A stretch of 64,000 bases of DNA from Portibacter lacus (GTDB lineage Bacteria > Bacteroidota > Bacteroidia > Chitinophagales > Saprospiraceae), in NCBI RefSeq assembly GCF_021533215.1, contig NZ_JAJNKA010000010.1, positions 62,001 through 126,000 on the forward strand, in the 5' to 3' direction. The position numbers and the translations under genes were made by a program. The notes below the pieces were generated by a model. It was not told the origin of the DNA. It saw only the letters and a list, made by a program, of their open reading frames with translations, and made no database searches. Positions 44,646-53,060 of the stretch are shown here, piece after piece (position 1 is the stretch's first letter; each line of letters starts with the position of its first letter).

Positions 44646-47141
44646 ATGAGGCAACTTTTATTTTTTCTTTTATTTCTAATATCTGTAAGTACGAATGCTC
44701 AAAAATTGACAGGCGTAGTAAGAGATGCTTCTACTGGTATAGGTATTCCTTTCGTAAATGTATTTATTCCGAATTCATCTTTTGGGACGAACACGGATGA
44801 GGAAGGCGAATTTGATTTCGCTCCACCGCGCGGAAAGAATGAAATTCATTTTTCAACATTGACCTACGAAAAATATGTTCTTCAGCTTAACTTAACGCAA
44901 GATACCTTCGTCGAAATTTTCCTAATCCCAACTGACATAGAGATTGGAGAAGTAACGGTCGAAGCTAAGAAAACGAGGATAGGTAATCGAATTATCAGAA
45001 ATTTGATTGCGAATAAAGATCAAATTCTTACAGAAAAAAGCACATTTAGCAATGATAATTATATCAAGACGGAAATAGAGCGGTATAGGCCAGCTTCTAA
45101 GCCGGAAGATACTATTGTGGTAGAGGAGGGCTATGATCTTGTATACTTAAGTGAAATCGCAACGCGGCAGCATCTATCGAATGGAAAGTATAAGGCGGAA
45201 GTCAAGGCAGAATTAGTGAATTCTAGTGATGATAAATTACAGCGAAGAGCGAGAATGGATATCGATAGGTCTTTTAGGGGGAGTGGTCAAGGTATAGAAT
45301 ATAATCCGATTGAGTTTTTTCGAAATCCACAGGAAGCAAATATTGAGCTTTATGATAACCAAATCAATAACCCTACGTTATCCGATCGGCCGATATCATC
45401 TCCTTTGGGCAATGGAGCTTTCTTAAATTACCGTTTTAGATTAAAAGAAATAAGCATCGTAGATGGTGATAGTATCTTTCGTGTATCCGTGGAACCGATT
45501 TTCAAAAAAGCGCCTTTGTTCACTGGAGAAATTACTGTGAATGGAAGCAATTGGGTACTAGAATCTGCTTCATTAAGCATTGATGATAATGTGATCACTG
45601 CATTTTCAGATTTTACTTTTGATGTTAAGTATGAAGCAGTGGGAGATGGCAAGTACAAAGCGACTAATAAGTCTTTCTTCTATGTATCTAAGATCAATAA
45701 GGCTGAATATAGGGTGAACACACAGATTGTAGATTCTGAATTTGATCTTAAACCAGCGTTTAGCAAAAATTTCTTTTCGAATGAAATCATTAAGTATAGT
45801 GAAAAATCGCTGGAAAGAGATGTGGCCATCTGGGAAGAATTACGACCTAAGAATATTCATGTGAAGCAAGAGGAGCGCGCATTCATCATGGAACGAGATT
45901 CTATATGGGATTATGAGCATAGTGAAGAGTATTACAATGCTCAAGACTCTGACTATAACAAAATCACGATATTGAATGTGTTGTGGTCAGGAGTGAATTA
46001 CCGTAAGAAGAGTAGAGGGCTAACCTTGTATTTTGCTTCGATAGCTGAGTCTGTGCGTCCATTAGGTGTAGGAGGTTATCGGCAAAGCTTAACGGGTAGT
46101 GTGGAAAAGGAGTTTTCAACTAATAATTCACTTGGGTTTGCTTATGATATCAACTACGGATTTACCAATAATGATTTAAAGGGAAGTTTGAGAGTAGGCT
46201 ACACTTATTTGCCTCAGAAATTTGCAAGAGTATTCGCAAGTGTGGGAGATACCTATGACCTAATCACAATTTATGAGTCATTGCAGAATATAATCAGTCG
46301 TGGAAATTATATTAGGAATCAGCGGTTTAGTGTTGGTCATGTTTTCGAAGTGGTCAATGGATTATATTTTACAGGAGAAGTGAAGTATGCAGATAAACGT
46401 TCTATAGAAGATATCACGTTGTCTGGATGGACAGATTTCATATTTGGTGAAGCCAATCAGCCTAGGCCATTTGAAAGGTATAGGTCATTTATATTCGAAG
46501 CGGATATATTGTATAAGTTCGGACAGAAGTACATTACCCGTGGGCGGAAGAAAATAGTGTTGGGGAATAATTATCCAACATTGAACCTGAAGTATAAAAA
46601 AGGGATCCCATCGATAGGTAATTCCGAAGTTAATTTTGACCATATAGAAGTCAGGTTGTCTCAAGAAATGCCACTGACCAAGTTTGGAAATACGAACTGG
46701 CTGATCTTAGGCGGAAAGTATCTCAATAAGAGAAACTTAAGATTTATAGAATACAAGTATTTCAGAGGAAGTACGCCGTACTTATTTGCTGATCCACTGA
46801 GAGATTATCAACTACTAGGCCCCACGCTCTCTACGAACAACGCTTATTTCCAAGCCATGGGGATTCATCACTTTAATGGATTCGTGATGGATAAAATACC
46901 CTTAGTTAACTACTTACAGCTGGAATTAATTGCTGGAGCTGCTGCATTAGCGATTCCAGATCAGAATTTTCTTCATGCTGAATTCTATGCAGGCTTAGGT
47001 AGAAAGTTTAAGTTATTCGGGGAACAATTTCAGATTGCTGCATATGCAACGACAAGGGACAACTCATTAGAGAAGTTTCAGGTGTCATATAAATTTGGAG
47101 TTAATTTCTACAATGCATTTTCTGGTAAATGGGCATATTAG
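44646..47141 (+). CDS. DUF5686 outer-membrane protein with carboxypeptidase-like regulatory domain
   Basis: 831 residues, signal peptide MRQLLFFLLFLISVSTNA. Residues about 20-105 form a CarboxypepD_reg-like beta domain (LTGVVRDASTGIGIPFVNVFIPNSSFGTNTDEEGEF). The long DUF5686 region follows, with many aromatic strands (for example GLTLYFASIAESVRPLG, NWLILGGKYLNKRNLRF), and the protein ends in a barrel-like C-terminus (YKFGVNFYNAFSGKWAY). The family is found only in Bacteroidota and is thought to be an outer-membrane barrel; function unknown. Monocistronic, convergent with the 2TM gene. Confidence 0.88.
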   Translation: MRQLLFFLLFLISVSTNAQKLTGVVRDASTGIGIPFVNVFIPNSSFGTNTDEEGEFDFAPPRGKNEIHFSTLTYEKYVLQLNLTQDTFVEIFLIPTDIEIGEVTVEAKKTRIGNRIIRNLIANKDQILTEKSTFSNDNYIKTEIERYRPASKPEDTIVVEEGYDLVYLSEIATRQHLSNGKYKAEVKAELVNSSDDKLQRRARMDIDRSFRGSGQGIEYNPIEFFRNPQEANIELYDNQINNPTLSDRPISSPLGNGAFLNYRFRLKEISIVDGDSIFRVSVEPIFKKAPLFTGEITVNGSNWVLESASLSIDDNVITAFSDFTFDVKYEAVGDGKYKATNKSFFYVSKINKAEYRVNTQIVDSEFDLKPAFSKNFFSNEIIKYSEKSLERDVAIWEELRPKNIHVKQEERAFIMERDSIWDYEHSEEYYNAQDSDYNKITILNVLWSGVNYRKKSRGLTLYFASIAESVRPLGVGGYRQSLTGSVEKEFSTNNSLGFAYDINYGFTNNDLKGSLRVGYTYLPQKFARVFASVGDTYDLITIYESLQNIISRGNYIRNQRFSVGHVFEVVNGLYFTGEVKYADKRSIEDITLSGWTDFIFGEANQPRPFERYRSFIFEADILYKFGQKYITRGRKKIVLGNNYPTLNLKYKKGIPSIGNSEVNFDHIEVRLSQEMPLTKFGNTNWLILGGKYLNKRNLRFIEYKYFRGSTPYLFADPLRDYQLLGPTLSTNNAYFQAMGIHHFNGFVMDKIPLVNYLQLELIAGAAALAIPDQNFLHAEFYAGLGRKFKLFGEQFQIAAYATTRDNSLEKFQVSYKFGVNFYNAFSGKWAY

Positions 47142-47241
47142 ATGGTCGATAATTTGGATTATCTAATTGGGGAATTAACCTTACTATTATAGAAGTAGTT
47201 TAGGCATACTAAATGAGCAAAAAGATCAATACTAGAAACTG

Positions 47242-47613
47242 CTAAACGAGCTCGTTATCTTGACGTCCGAGGGGTTGCAATTCTAAGTGAGTCAACTGAA
47301 GTTTCTCTGCTTCTAATTCATCCATATCATCTTCAAACTCTATCATTCGAAGTTCTTTTTCTGTCTGATACTGGAGATAATCCTTAGCAAAAACTGTTTT
47401 CGTTGGTTTTTTGTACAATAGAATTTTCTGGACGACTAAAATTGCACTCATAATCCCGATAGGAAAGAGACTCCACGGAATATTGGTTTCTATTAATCCT
47501 ACATTAACAATGAAAAGCATAATCCCAATAGGTACAAATGCAAAGATGCTTGTATAATAAGTCTTTTTCGCTTTTGCCCGTCTTAATGCCTTTATGTAAT
47601 TCTTGTCTGCCAT
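47242..47613 (-). CDS. 2TM-domain small membrane protein
   Basis: 123 residues. Two adjacent membrane helices (about 20-40 and 45-65: YYTSIFAFVPIGIMLFIVNV and WSLFPIGIMSAILVVQKIL) are flanked by a basic N-terminus (KALRRAKAKK) and an acidic C-terminal tail (EFEDDMDELEAEKLQ). This matches the 2TM family (PF13239-like) of unknown function, some members of which are fused to histidine kinases. It stands alone between the DUF5686 gene and ftsY. Confidence 0.7.
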   Translation of the reverse strand: MADKNYIKALRRAKAKKTYYTSIFAFVPIGIMLFIVNVGLIETNIPWSLFPIGIMSAILVVQKILLYKKPTKTVFAKDYLQYQTEKELRMIEFEDDMDELEAEKLQLTHLELQPLGRQDNELV

Positions 47614-47811
47614 CGTTTAAAATTAACAAAAAAGAAAGCACTTTTATTATCTAAAAGCAAAATTTTTAGGTGAATAAAGAGATTTAATAGACAAACCTTG
47701 AAATGCATCAGTATTCACATAGCATACTAAAGTTGTACAGCAATAGATATCTTGATTATCAATATGATTTTCCCCTAATGACCGTAGTCATGGGGATGGA
47801 TATATATAGTG

Positions 47812-48780
47812 CTAAAGGTCTTCGCTACCTTTGAATAAGGAATCCACAAATGCTCTTTTATTAAACACTTGCAATTGTTCTATTCCTTCACCGACGCCGA
47901 TATACTTTATAGGAATTTTGAATTGGTCAGAAATTCCAATTGCAACACCACCTTTTGCAGTACCATCTAATTTCGTAAGCGCAAGAGACTTAACATCCGT
48001 TGCTTCTGTGAATTTAGTTGCTTGCTCTATGGCATTTTGTCCAGTAGTTGCATCGAGTACTAACATGACATCATGCGGTGCTTCGGGTAGCTTCTTATCA
48101 ATAGAGTTTTTGATTTTTGTTAGCTCTTTCATCAGATTAAGCTTTGTATGTAATCTTCCTGCTGTATCTATAATGGCAACATCACAATCGTTATTCATTG
48201 CATACTGAACGGTTTCGTAAGCAACTGCTGCTGGATCCGTGTTCATTCCTTTACTGTAGAAGTCACAACCCACGCGTTCTGCCCAGATACCTAGCTGATC
48301 TACTGCGGCGGCTCTAAAAGTATCACCTGCACCCAATACAACCTTTTTACCAGCCTTTTTAAACTGGTAAGCAAGTTTTCCAATGGTAGTGGTTTTTCCT
48401 ACACCATTCACACCGACAACTAAAATGATATATGGTTTTTTGTCAGTAGGTGGAAAAAAATCTTCTAAATCTTGGGTATTATTTTCAGCAAGTAACTGTA
48501 CAATTTCATCTCTAAGGATGCTATTGAGTTCCTTCGTATTAATATACTTGTCACGAGCGATTCTCGCTTCTATTCGCTCTATAATTTTTATGGTTGTTTC
48601 TAGACCGACATCAGAAGAGATGAGAATTTGTTCTAGTTCATCAAGAACTTCTACATCAACGGTAGACTTACCAGCAACAGCTCTAGATAATTTCCCAAAA
48701 ATATTAGTCTTTGTTTTCTCAAGACCTTTATCAAGATCTTTTTCTTTATCCTTAGTAAAAAATTTATCGAAAAACCCCAT
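47812..48780 (-). CDS. ftsY: Signal recognition particle receptor FtsY
   Basis: 322 residues. GTPase that docks SRP-ribosome complexes at the membrane for insertion of membrane proteins. A short N domain is followed by the G domain with G1 VVGVNGVGKTTTIGKLA (about 119-135), DTFRAAAVDQL, DTAGRLHTK, TKLDGTAKGG, and a closing GVGEGIEQLQVF. The acidic A domain of E. coli FtsY is missing, as usual in this phylum. It follows the rpmB-rpmG-DUF4295 genes, a conserved Bacteroidota order, with a terminator-like hairpin between. Confidence 0.97.
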   Translation of the reverse strand: MGFFDKFFTKDKEKDLDKGLEKTKTNIFGKLSRAVAGKSTVDVEVLDELEQILISSDVGLETTIKIIERIEARIARDKYINTKELNSILRDEIVQLLAENNTQDLEDFFPPTDKKPYIILVVGVNGVGKTTTIGKLAYQFKKAGKKVVLGAGDTFRAAAVDQLGIWAERVGCDFYSKGMNTDPAAVAYETVQYAMNNDCDVAIIDTAGRLHTKLNLMKELTKIKNSIDKKLPEAPHDVMLVLDATTGQNAIEQATKFTEATDVKSLALTKLDGTAKGGVAIGISDQFKIPIKYIGVGEGIEQLQVFNKRAFVDSLFKGSEDL

Positions 48781-48814
48781 TTAATTTATTTTAGAAGCGG
48801 AAAATAATAAAAAA

Positions 48815-48839
48815 GGCCTTTCTTATGGTAAGAAAAGCC
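48815..48839 (-). terminator. Terminator between the DUF4295 gene and ftsY
   Basis: An 11-bp stem with one mismatch (ggcctttctta/taagaaaagcc) and a 3-nt loop. On the minus strand it is followed by a TTTTTT run. It would end or attenuate the ribosomal-protein transcript before ftsY. Confidence 0.8.
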
Positions 48840-48873
48840 CTTAAATATCTATACTATCTTTCTGTAAATAATA

Positions 48874-49047
48874 TTATTTCTGTGCAAAGTATTCTTTTAC
48901 TTTGTCTTTGTGGATCATCATTTCTTTATAAGTGTATTTTCCAGTTGCTGGATCTTTTAAAGATTTAACAACCTTGACAAAATCTCTACCAGAACCTGCG
49001 TTCTGCGCTCTTTGTCCTACTCTGGAGTTTTTAGATACTTTAGCCAT
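48874..49047 (-). CDS. DUF4295 small basic protein of the rpmB-rpmG cluster
   Basis: 57 residues, from MAKVSKNSRVGQRAQNAGSG to KEYFAQK, found by translating the minus strand. Highly basic and conserved as DUF4295 in Bacteroidota, nearly always after rpmG. The gene starts 2 bp after the rpmG stop. A ribosome-associated role is inferred from context and charge only. Confidence 0.88.
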   Translation of the reverse strand: MAKVSKNSRVGQRAQNAGSGRDFVKVVKSLKDPATGKYTYKEMMIHKDKVKEYFAQK

Positions 49048-49049
49048 GT

Positions 49050-49238
49050 TTATTTAATTTCTTTGTGAACAGTCATTTTCTTCAAGATAGGGTTGTATTT
49101 CTTTAATTCCAATCTATCAGGAGTATTTTTTCTATTTTTTTGAGTTACATATCTAGATGTGCCTGGCAATCCTGTTGTCTTATGCTCAGTACATTCTAAT
49201 ATAACTTGTATTCTATTTCCTTTTGACTTCTTTGCCAT
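49050..49238 (-). CDS. rpmG: 50S ribosomal protein L33
   Basis: 62 residues: [16 protein letters not shown] then [20 protein letters not shown], the L33 hallmark. Length slightly above the usual 50-55, typical for the phylum. Only one Cys remains (LEC), so this is a zinc-free form. 20 bp after rpmB, 2 bp before the DUF4295 gene. Confidence 0.95.
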   Translation of the reverse strand: MAKKSKGNRIQVILECTEHKTTGLPGTSRYVTQKNRKNTPDRLELKKYNPILKKMTVHKEIK

Positions 49239-49258
49239 GATATTCCTTCTTTAAAAAA

Positions 49259-49507
49259 TTATAATTTGATACCCGTTTTTTCACCTTTTGGATCTACATC
49301 TTTTATGTAAGCGTAAATTCCAAGTTTATTTATCGTTCTTAAAGCTTTAGATGAAACCTTAAGGGTCACCCATTGCTTTGTTTCCGGAATATAAAACTTT
49401 TTTGTGTGAAGATTAGGTAAAAATCTTCTCTTTGTTTTCGCGTTAGAGTGCGATACATTATTACCTGAAATAGGTCTTTTTCCTGTTAATTGACAAACTC
49501 TAGACAT
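49259..49507 (-). CDS. rpmB: 50S ribosomal protein L28
   Basis: 82 residues: MSRVCQLTGKRPISGNNVSHSNAKTKRRF split over the N-terminal half, which is the L28 signature, then LHTKKFYIPE. First gene of the rpmB-rpmG-DUF4295 run. Binds 23S rRNA in the large subunit. Confidence 0.96.
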   Translation of the reverse strand: MSRVCQLTGKRPISGNNVSHSNAKTKRRFLPNLHTKKFYIPETKQWVTLKVSSKALRTINKLGIYAYIKDVDPKGEKTGIKL

Positions 49508-49581
49508 CTTATCTTTCTTTTTATATCAGTCTCCTGTTAAATGATCGTTATAGGTTTTTACACTCTTCGCAAAAGCCCTTG

Positions 49582-49655
49582 TGACTCCGGAAGGGTTCGA
49601 ACCTTCAACCTCCTGATCCGTAGTCAGGTACTCTATCCAGTTGAGCTACGGAGCC
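49582..49655 (-). tRNA. tRNA-Arg (anticodon ACG)
   Basis: 74 nt on the minus strand. The acceptor stem GGCTCCG pairs with CGGAGTC (one G-T), D arm AGCTCAACTGGATAGAGT, anticodon arm CCTGA-CTACGGA-TCAGG with anticodon ACG, T arm GAAGGTTCGAACCCTTC. Discriminator A; CCA is not encoded. ACG (read as ICG after deamination) decodes CGN arginine codons. Confidence 0.95.
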
Positions 49656-49674
49656 AAAATTTCAAAATAGGCTG

Positions 49675-49704
49675 CAAAGATAACTATAATTATCAAATTA
49701 CCAA
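49675..49704 (-). promoter_or_regulatory. Promoter of tRNA-Arg, Bacteroidota -33/-7 type
   Basis: On the minus strand TTG (49704-49702), exactly 19 nt, then TATCTTTG (49682-49675), a full match to the phylum's housekeeping promoter TTG-N19-TAnnTTTG. The transcript would begin about 13 nt before the tRNA. The clearest promoter in the window. Confidence 0.85.
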
Positions 49705-49742
49705 GAACCAGATTGCTTTATTTGTTATATATTAAAAAAATC

Positions 49743-51476
49743 TTAATATGGAAGTATCACTTGCTTGTGACTTGCTACTTCTTTTTCGCTTCTTATTACA
49801 AAGTAATATACTCCACTTGCTAGGGTAGGAGGGGTGATATTTAAAACCCTCTCTCCATATACTGGAGGATCGAAATTTTTACTGTATATAAGTTTTCCCG
49901 TAATATCAAAGATAAGGAAGTCATAGTCAGTTTCCCCATCTTGACTGATATATTCAATATTTATTTCTTCGTTATAACTAAAACTCGGATTCGGAAATAC
50001 CTTTTTAATTGCTAAGTCGCCTCCTTCATTTCCAGGACATATATCTTTGAATGCAATCATTGTTTCATAGATGTTTAATCGTCCTTCTGAAAGTGTTTTT
50101 CCAACAAGATCTGGCAACGGATCAGTACTTTTTAATAAGAAATCCTTGATTTCTAAAACAAGCGACGGATTATCTTTATACCGTTGTGCAAAAGCTTCAC
50201 AAGGAATACTATGGAAAAGTGCTAATGCACCTGCTACATGCGGAGCTGAAGCGCTTGTCCCTGAGAAGCCATCTACATTATCCGTACCAGTGATCGATGT
50301 AGATAATGTTCCTTGTCCAGGGGCTCCTAAGTCTATATTAATAGGGCCGAAACCTCCCCTATATAATTCATCATCTAGCGTTGTATTTGTAACCGAGATA
50401 AGATATGGACTAGAGCAAGTCGTCGGTAAGTCACCTTCTTCATCTACATTGGTCTCAGAATTAGAGGTGGAACCCACGGATAAAATTCCTACTGACCCTA
50501 ATTTATCATATAAGTTACACCACATAGGGAACTCAGATCCAAACCTATTGTCTATTCCAGATGAAATATTGGTCACCATAACATTTGCTCCCAATGCTCC
50601 ATTAGTTTCATTATACAGCCTTCTTTGATTATAAACATAAGTGTAAGCCTCAACAATCTGGCCTACGCTTTGTGTATTGCTTAACAACATCATATCGACA
50701 TCCCAGTTTATTCCTGAAACACCTATGCCATTGTGTCCTTTTGCACCGATAATGCCAGCAACCGCTGTTCCATGCTCTTGTTTTGGATGTACATCCGTTT
50801 TGTTTTCGAAATTTACTCCACGTCGATCATCTATGTAGCCATTTTCATCATCATCTCCTGCCGCATTAGGATTGTATAATGGATGAGAAGGAATTCTACC
50901 AAATAAATCTTCATCTATTTTGCCGTCATTATCATCATCAACGCCGCATACACCTGGACAGCCATCTTGATTTGCATCACCTGGCTGTTCTATTTCATTT
51001 ATGTATAAGTTTTCTTCTATATCTAACAAGTAATCATCGAAACCAGAATCTAAAATAGCTACGACAATTCTTTCACCTAGTGCAGTCGTCCCACCCGTCG
51101 TTATATCCCATGCTTTCTCAGCCTGAATTCTCTCGAAAGTAAGTTGTTTTGAAAAATGCTTATCATTCGGAGCTCTCCGAGGCACAACAGTCATGTTAGG
51201 CATAATATGCAAAACTGCATCGTTGGCTTTCAAAGTAGAAGCTAAGTCTTCGTATGCGCTTATTTCTTCATTGAAATGGATTAGATAAATATTGAATGGA
51301 TCACTTATTTTTTCAATATCTTTTATATTAATAAAGCTTCGTGAATTGAAAACTTGAGCAATGTCCATGTTTTCTTGAAGCTGAACAATACATTGTCCTT
51401 TAATCACTTCTGATTCTTGAGCGAATGTGAAATTTGCCCAAAAAATAAAAGAAAAAATCAGTAAAAACTTATGCAT
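49743..51476 (-). CDS. Secreted subtilisin-like serine protease (S8) with type IX sorting domain
   Basis: 577 residues, signal peptide MHKFLLIFSFIFWANFTFA. An inhibitor-like propeptide precedes the catalytic domain. Catalytic residues: Asp in VVAILDSGFDD (about 149), His in EHGTAVAGIIG (about 238), Ser in GTSASAPHVAGAL (about 411). Between Asp and His lies an insert of repeated acidic calcium-loop-like motifs (DANQDGCPG, DDDNDGKIDEDL, DDDENGYIDD). The C-terminus from about 490 is a Por-type sorting domain (VFPNPSF...GKLIYSKNF...LASGVYYFVI), so it is exported by the type IX system. It is the last gene of a three-gene run with the DUF1684 and propeller genes. Confidence 0.93.
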   Translation of the reverse strand: MHKFLLIFSFIFWANFTFAQESEVIKGQCIVQLQENMDIAQVFNSRSFINIKDIEKISDPFNIYLIHFNEEISAYEDLASTLKANDAVLHIMPNMTVVPRRAPNDKHFSKQLTFERIQAEKAWDITTGGTTALGERIVVAILDSGFDDYLLDIEENLYINEIEQPGDANQDGCPGVCGVDDDNDGKIDEDLFGRIPSHPLYNPNAAGDDDENGYIDDRRGVNFENKTDVHPKQEHGTAVAGIIGAKGHNGIGVSGINWDVDMMLLSNTQSVGQIVEAYTYVYNQRRLYNETNGALGANVMVTNISSGIDNRFGSEFPMWCNLYDKLGSVGILSVGSTSNSETNVDEEGDLPTTCSSPYLISVTNTTLDDELYRGGFGPINIDLGAPGQGTLSTSITGTDNVDGFSGTSASAPHVAGALALFHSIPCEAFAQRYKDNPSLVLEIKDFLLKSTDPLPDLVGKTLSEGRLNIYETMIAFKDICPGNEGGDLAIKKVFPNPSFSYNEEINIEYISQDGETDYDFLIFDITGKLIYSKNFDPPVYGERVLNITPPTLASGVYYFVIRSEKEVASHKQVILPY

Positions 51477-51479
51477 AGT

Positions 51480-52109
51480 TTATATCTCTTCGTCATCGAA
51501 AGACAGCTCTCCTGCTTCGATGGCAATATTTAAAGTATTTTCTTCTGGTGGTATAGGGCAACTAAATCCATCACTATAAGCACACCAAGGGTTGTATGCT
51601 TTATTGAAATCTAAATAGACGATTCCTTTTTCTATGTCAGACAATCTGATGTCAATATATCTTCCACCGCCGTAGGTCGTATCTCCCGTAGTCAGGTCTT
51701 TGAATGGAACAAAAAGGTGGTCTTTATATTGAGGTATTTTTAATGCTTTTAAACTTTGGTACACACTAATTCTATGAGTACCTTTTCCTGGAACTTCGAA
51801 TAACAATTCACCGTATTTAATGTAAGGTTTTGTAACTCCAGAGAATGTTGCCATTTCGAATGGCCTAGCTTCAGAAGCACCTATGAATAAACATTTAACA
51901 ATAAATGCTTCATTAGGCTCATAGAAGCTAATTTTCTTGATGTCTTTTTTATCAGCAAGAGGTGCTCGCTCATCAGATAAAAGAGCTTTTTTATAATCCT
52001 TTCTATACTTCTTAAGGTCCTTACTATAGTCAGCAGCTAATTCTCCTTGTCCTTGTAATGCACCGAAACATAATATTAATCCAACTAGGATTGCGGATAT
52101 TTCTTTCAT
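51480..52109 (-). CDS. DUF1684 protein
   Basis: 209 residues with a signal peptide (MKEISAILVGLILCFGALQG). Hallmarks of DUF1684: YRKDYKKALLSDERAPL, GKGTHRISVYQ, VPFKDLTTGDTTYGGGRYIDI, VYLDFNKAYNPWCAYSDGFSCPIPP. The family is common in Bacteroidota and Actinobacteria; its role is unknown. It lies 3 bp before the subtilase gene and 8 bp after the propeller gene, so probably one operon. Confidence 0.88.
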   Translation of the reverse strand: MKEISAILVGLILCFGALQGQGELAADYSKDLKKYRKDYKKALLSDERAPLADKKDIKKISFYEPNEAFIVKCLFIGASEARPFEMATFSGVTKPYIKYGELLFEVPGKGTHRISVYQSLKALKIPQYKDHLFVPFKDLTTGDTTYGGGRYIDIRLSDIEKGIVYLDFNKAYNPWCAYSDGFSCPIPPEENTLNIAIEAGELSFDDEEI

Positions 52110-52117
52110 AAAATCAT

Positions 52118-52996
52118 TTACTTTTTACTTACTACAACCAATTTCTCGCCAAAAATGGATAATCGAGTAATATTTTCAATTCCCCATTCGCTTAGAGACC
52201 CAATTTTAACCCATTCTTTGGAAAAATCGGGATTAAAAGCATAAAGATCCGAACCACTACCCATAATTATCGTCTCATCCTTCATTAATTCGAAGTCTTC
52301 TGTCTTCCCAGGTGTTTGAACGATGGTAGATATTTTATTATTACTTGGATCGTATCTTTTTATTATCCAGTTCTCATCATTTACCTTGTGCACAAAATAG
52401 ATTAGACCTCTTTTATTGGCCTTTAATCCTCTGCCGATCTCTTCTACGATTGTTTTTTGTTCTTGCGTATTTCTGTTGGCAAGAATTAATTTATTCGGCT
52501 CACCTACAATGAACATGGCGACACGCTCACGATCCACCCACGTGTGATAACCCACTCCTGTGATCCCAGGAAAGAGATCGCTTCCTAGTCCAGACTGATC
52601 AATTGGGAATTGCCAGAGACGTTGTATGTTAGTATTTTCTTCTTGGACAATTACAGAGAAATGTCGCTTAGTTGGCATAAGGGTAGGAGAGTATTCTCCA
52701 TCAGGAGTATCTGTTACTTGCCAGTATTTTTTTCTGAGTAAATCTATTGCGAAGATGTCTGTTTGTTCCTTTCCAGGAGCAACTGCAGTAAAATATATAT
52801 TTAGTGCATTAAAGAAGCTTGGCTGATTATTATAACTGTCTAGGTTGAATTTGTTAATCAAAGTACCTTTCGTTATAAAATATTCAGAGTTGACTTTCTT
52901 AAAATCAAATAAGATCAGGTCACTCTTAGGAAGTTGTCCACTTGCTACGTGAATAGATAGCATGAACAGAAAGAGCATTAAGAAGTGCTTTAGCAT
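52118..52996 (-). CDS. Secreted TolB/WD40-like beta-propeller protein
   Basis: 292 residues, signal peptide MLKHFLMLFLFMLSIHVASG. Repeated blades with the TolB-like rhythm (DIFAIDLLRKKYWQVTDTPDGEYSPTLMPTKRHFSVI, RLWQFPIDQSG, KANKRGLIYFVHKVNDENWIIKRYD). The phrase VTDTPDGEYSPTLMP is typical of PD40 blades. No catalytic residues are recognised. First gene of the operon with DUF1684 and the subtilase, so possibly an envelope partner of that protease. Confidence 0.75.
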   Translation of the reverse strand: MLKHFLMLFLFMLSIHVASGQLPKSDLILFDFKKVNSEYFITKGTLINKFNLDSYNNQPSFFNALNIYFTAVAPGKEQTDIFAIDLLRKKYWQVTDTPDGEYSPTLMPTKRHFSVIVQEENTNIQRLWQFPIDQSGLGSDLFPGITGVGYHTWVDRERVAMFIVGEPNKLILANRNTQEQKTIVEEIGRGLKANKRGLIYFVHKVNDENWIIKRYDPSNNKISTIVQTPGKTEDFELMKDETIIMGSGSDLYAFNPDFSKEWVKIGSLSEWGIENITRLSIFGEKLVVVSKK

Positions 52997-53060
52997 TAGG
53001 TAAGTTTTATATCACAAAGATATGAAAAAGGTCTAATGCTAAGCTAAGAAAACTAAGGTT

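Noticed and set aside
47761-47805. Hairpin cccctaatgac/gtcatgggg downstream of ftsY
   Set aside because: The stem has a bulge and no T run on either strand, so it is not called as a terminator.
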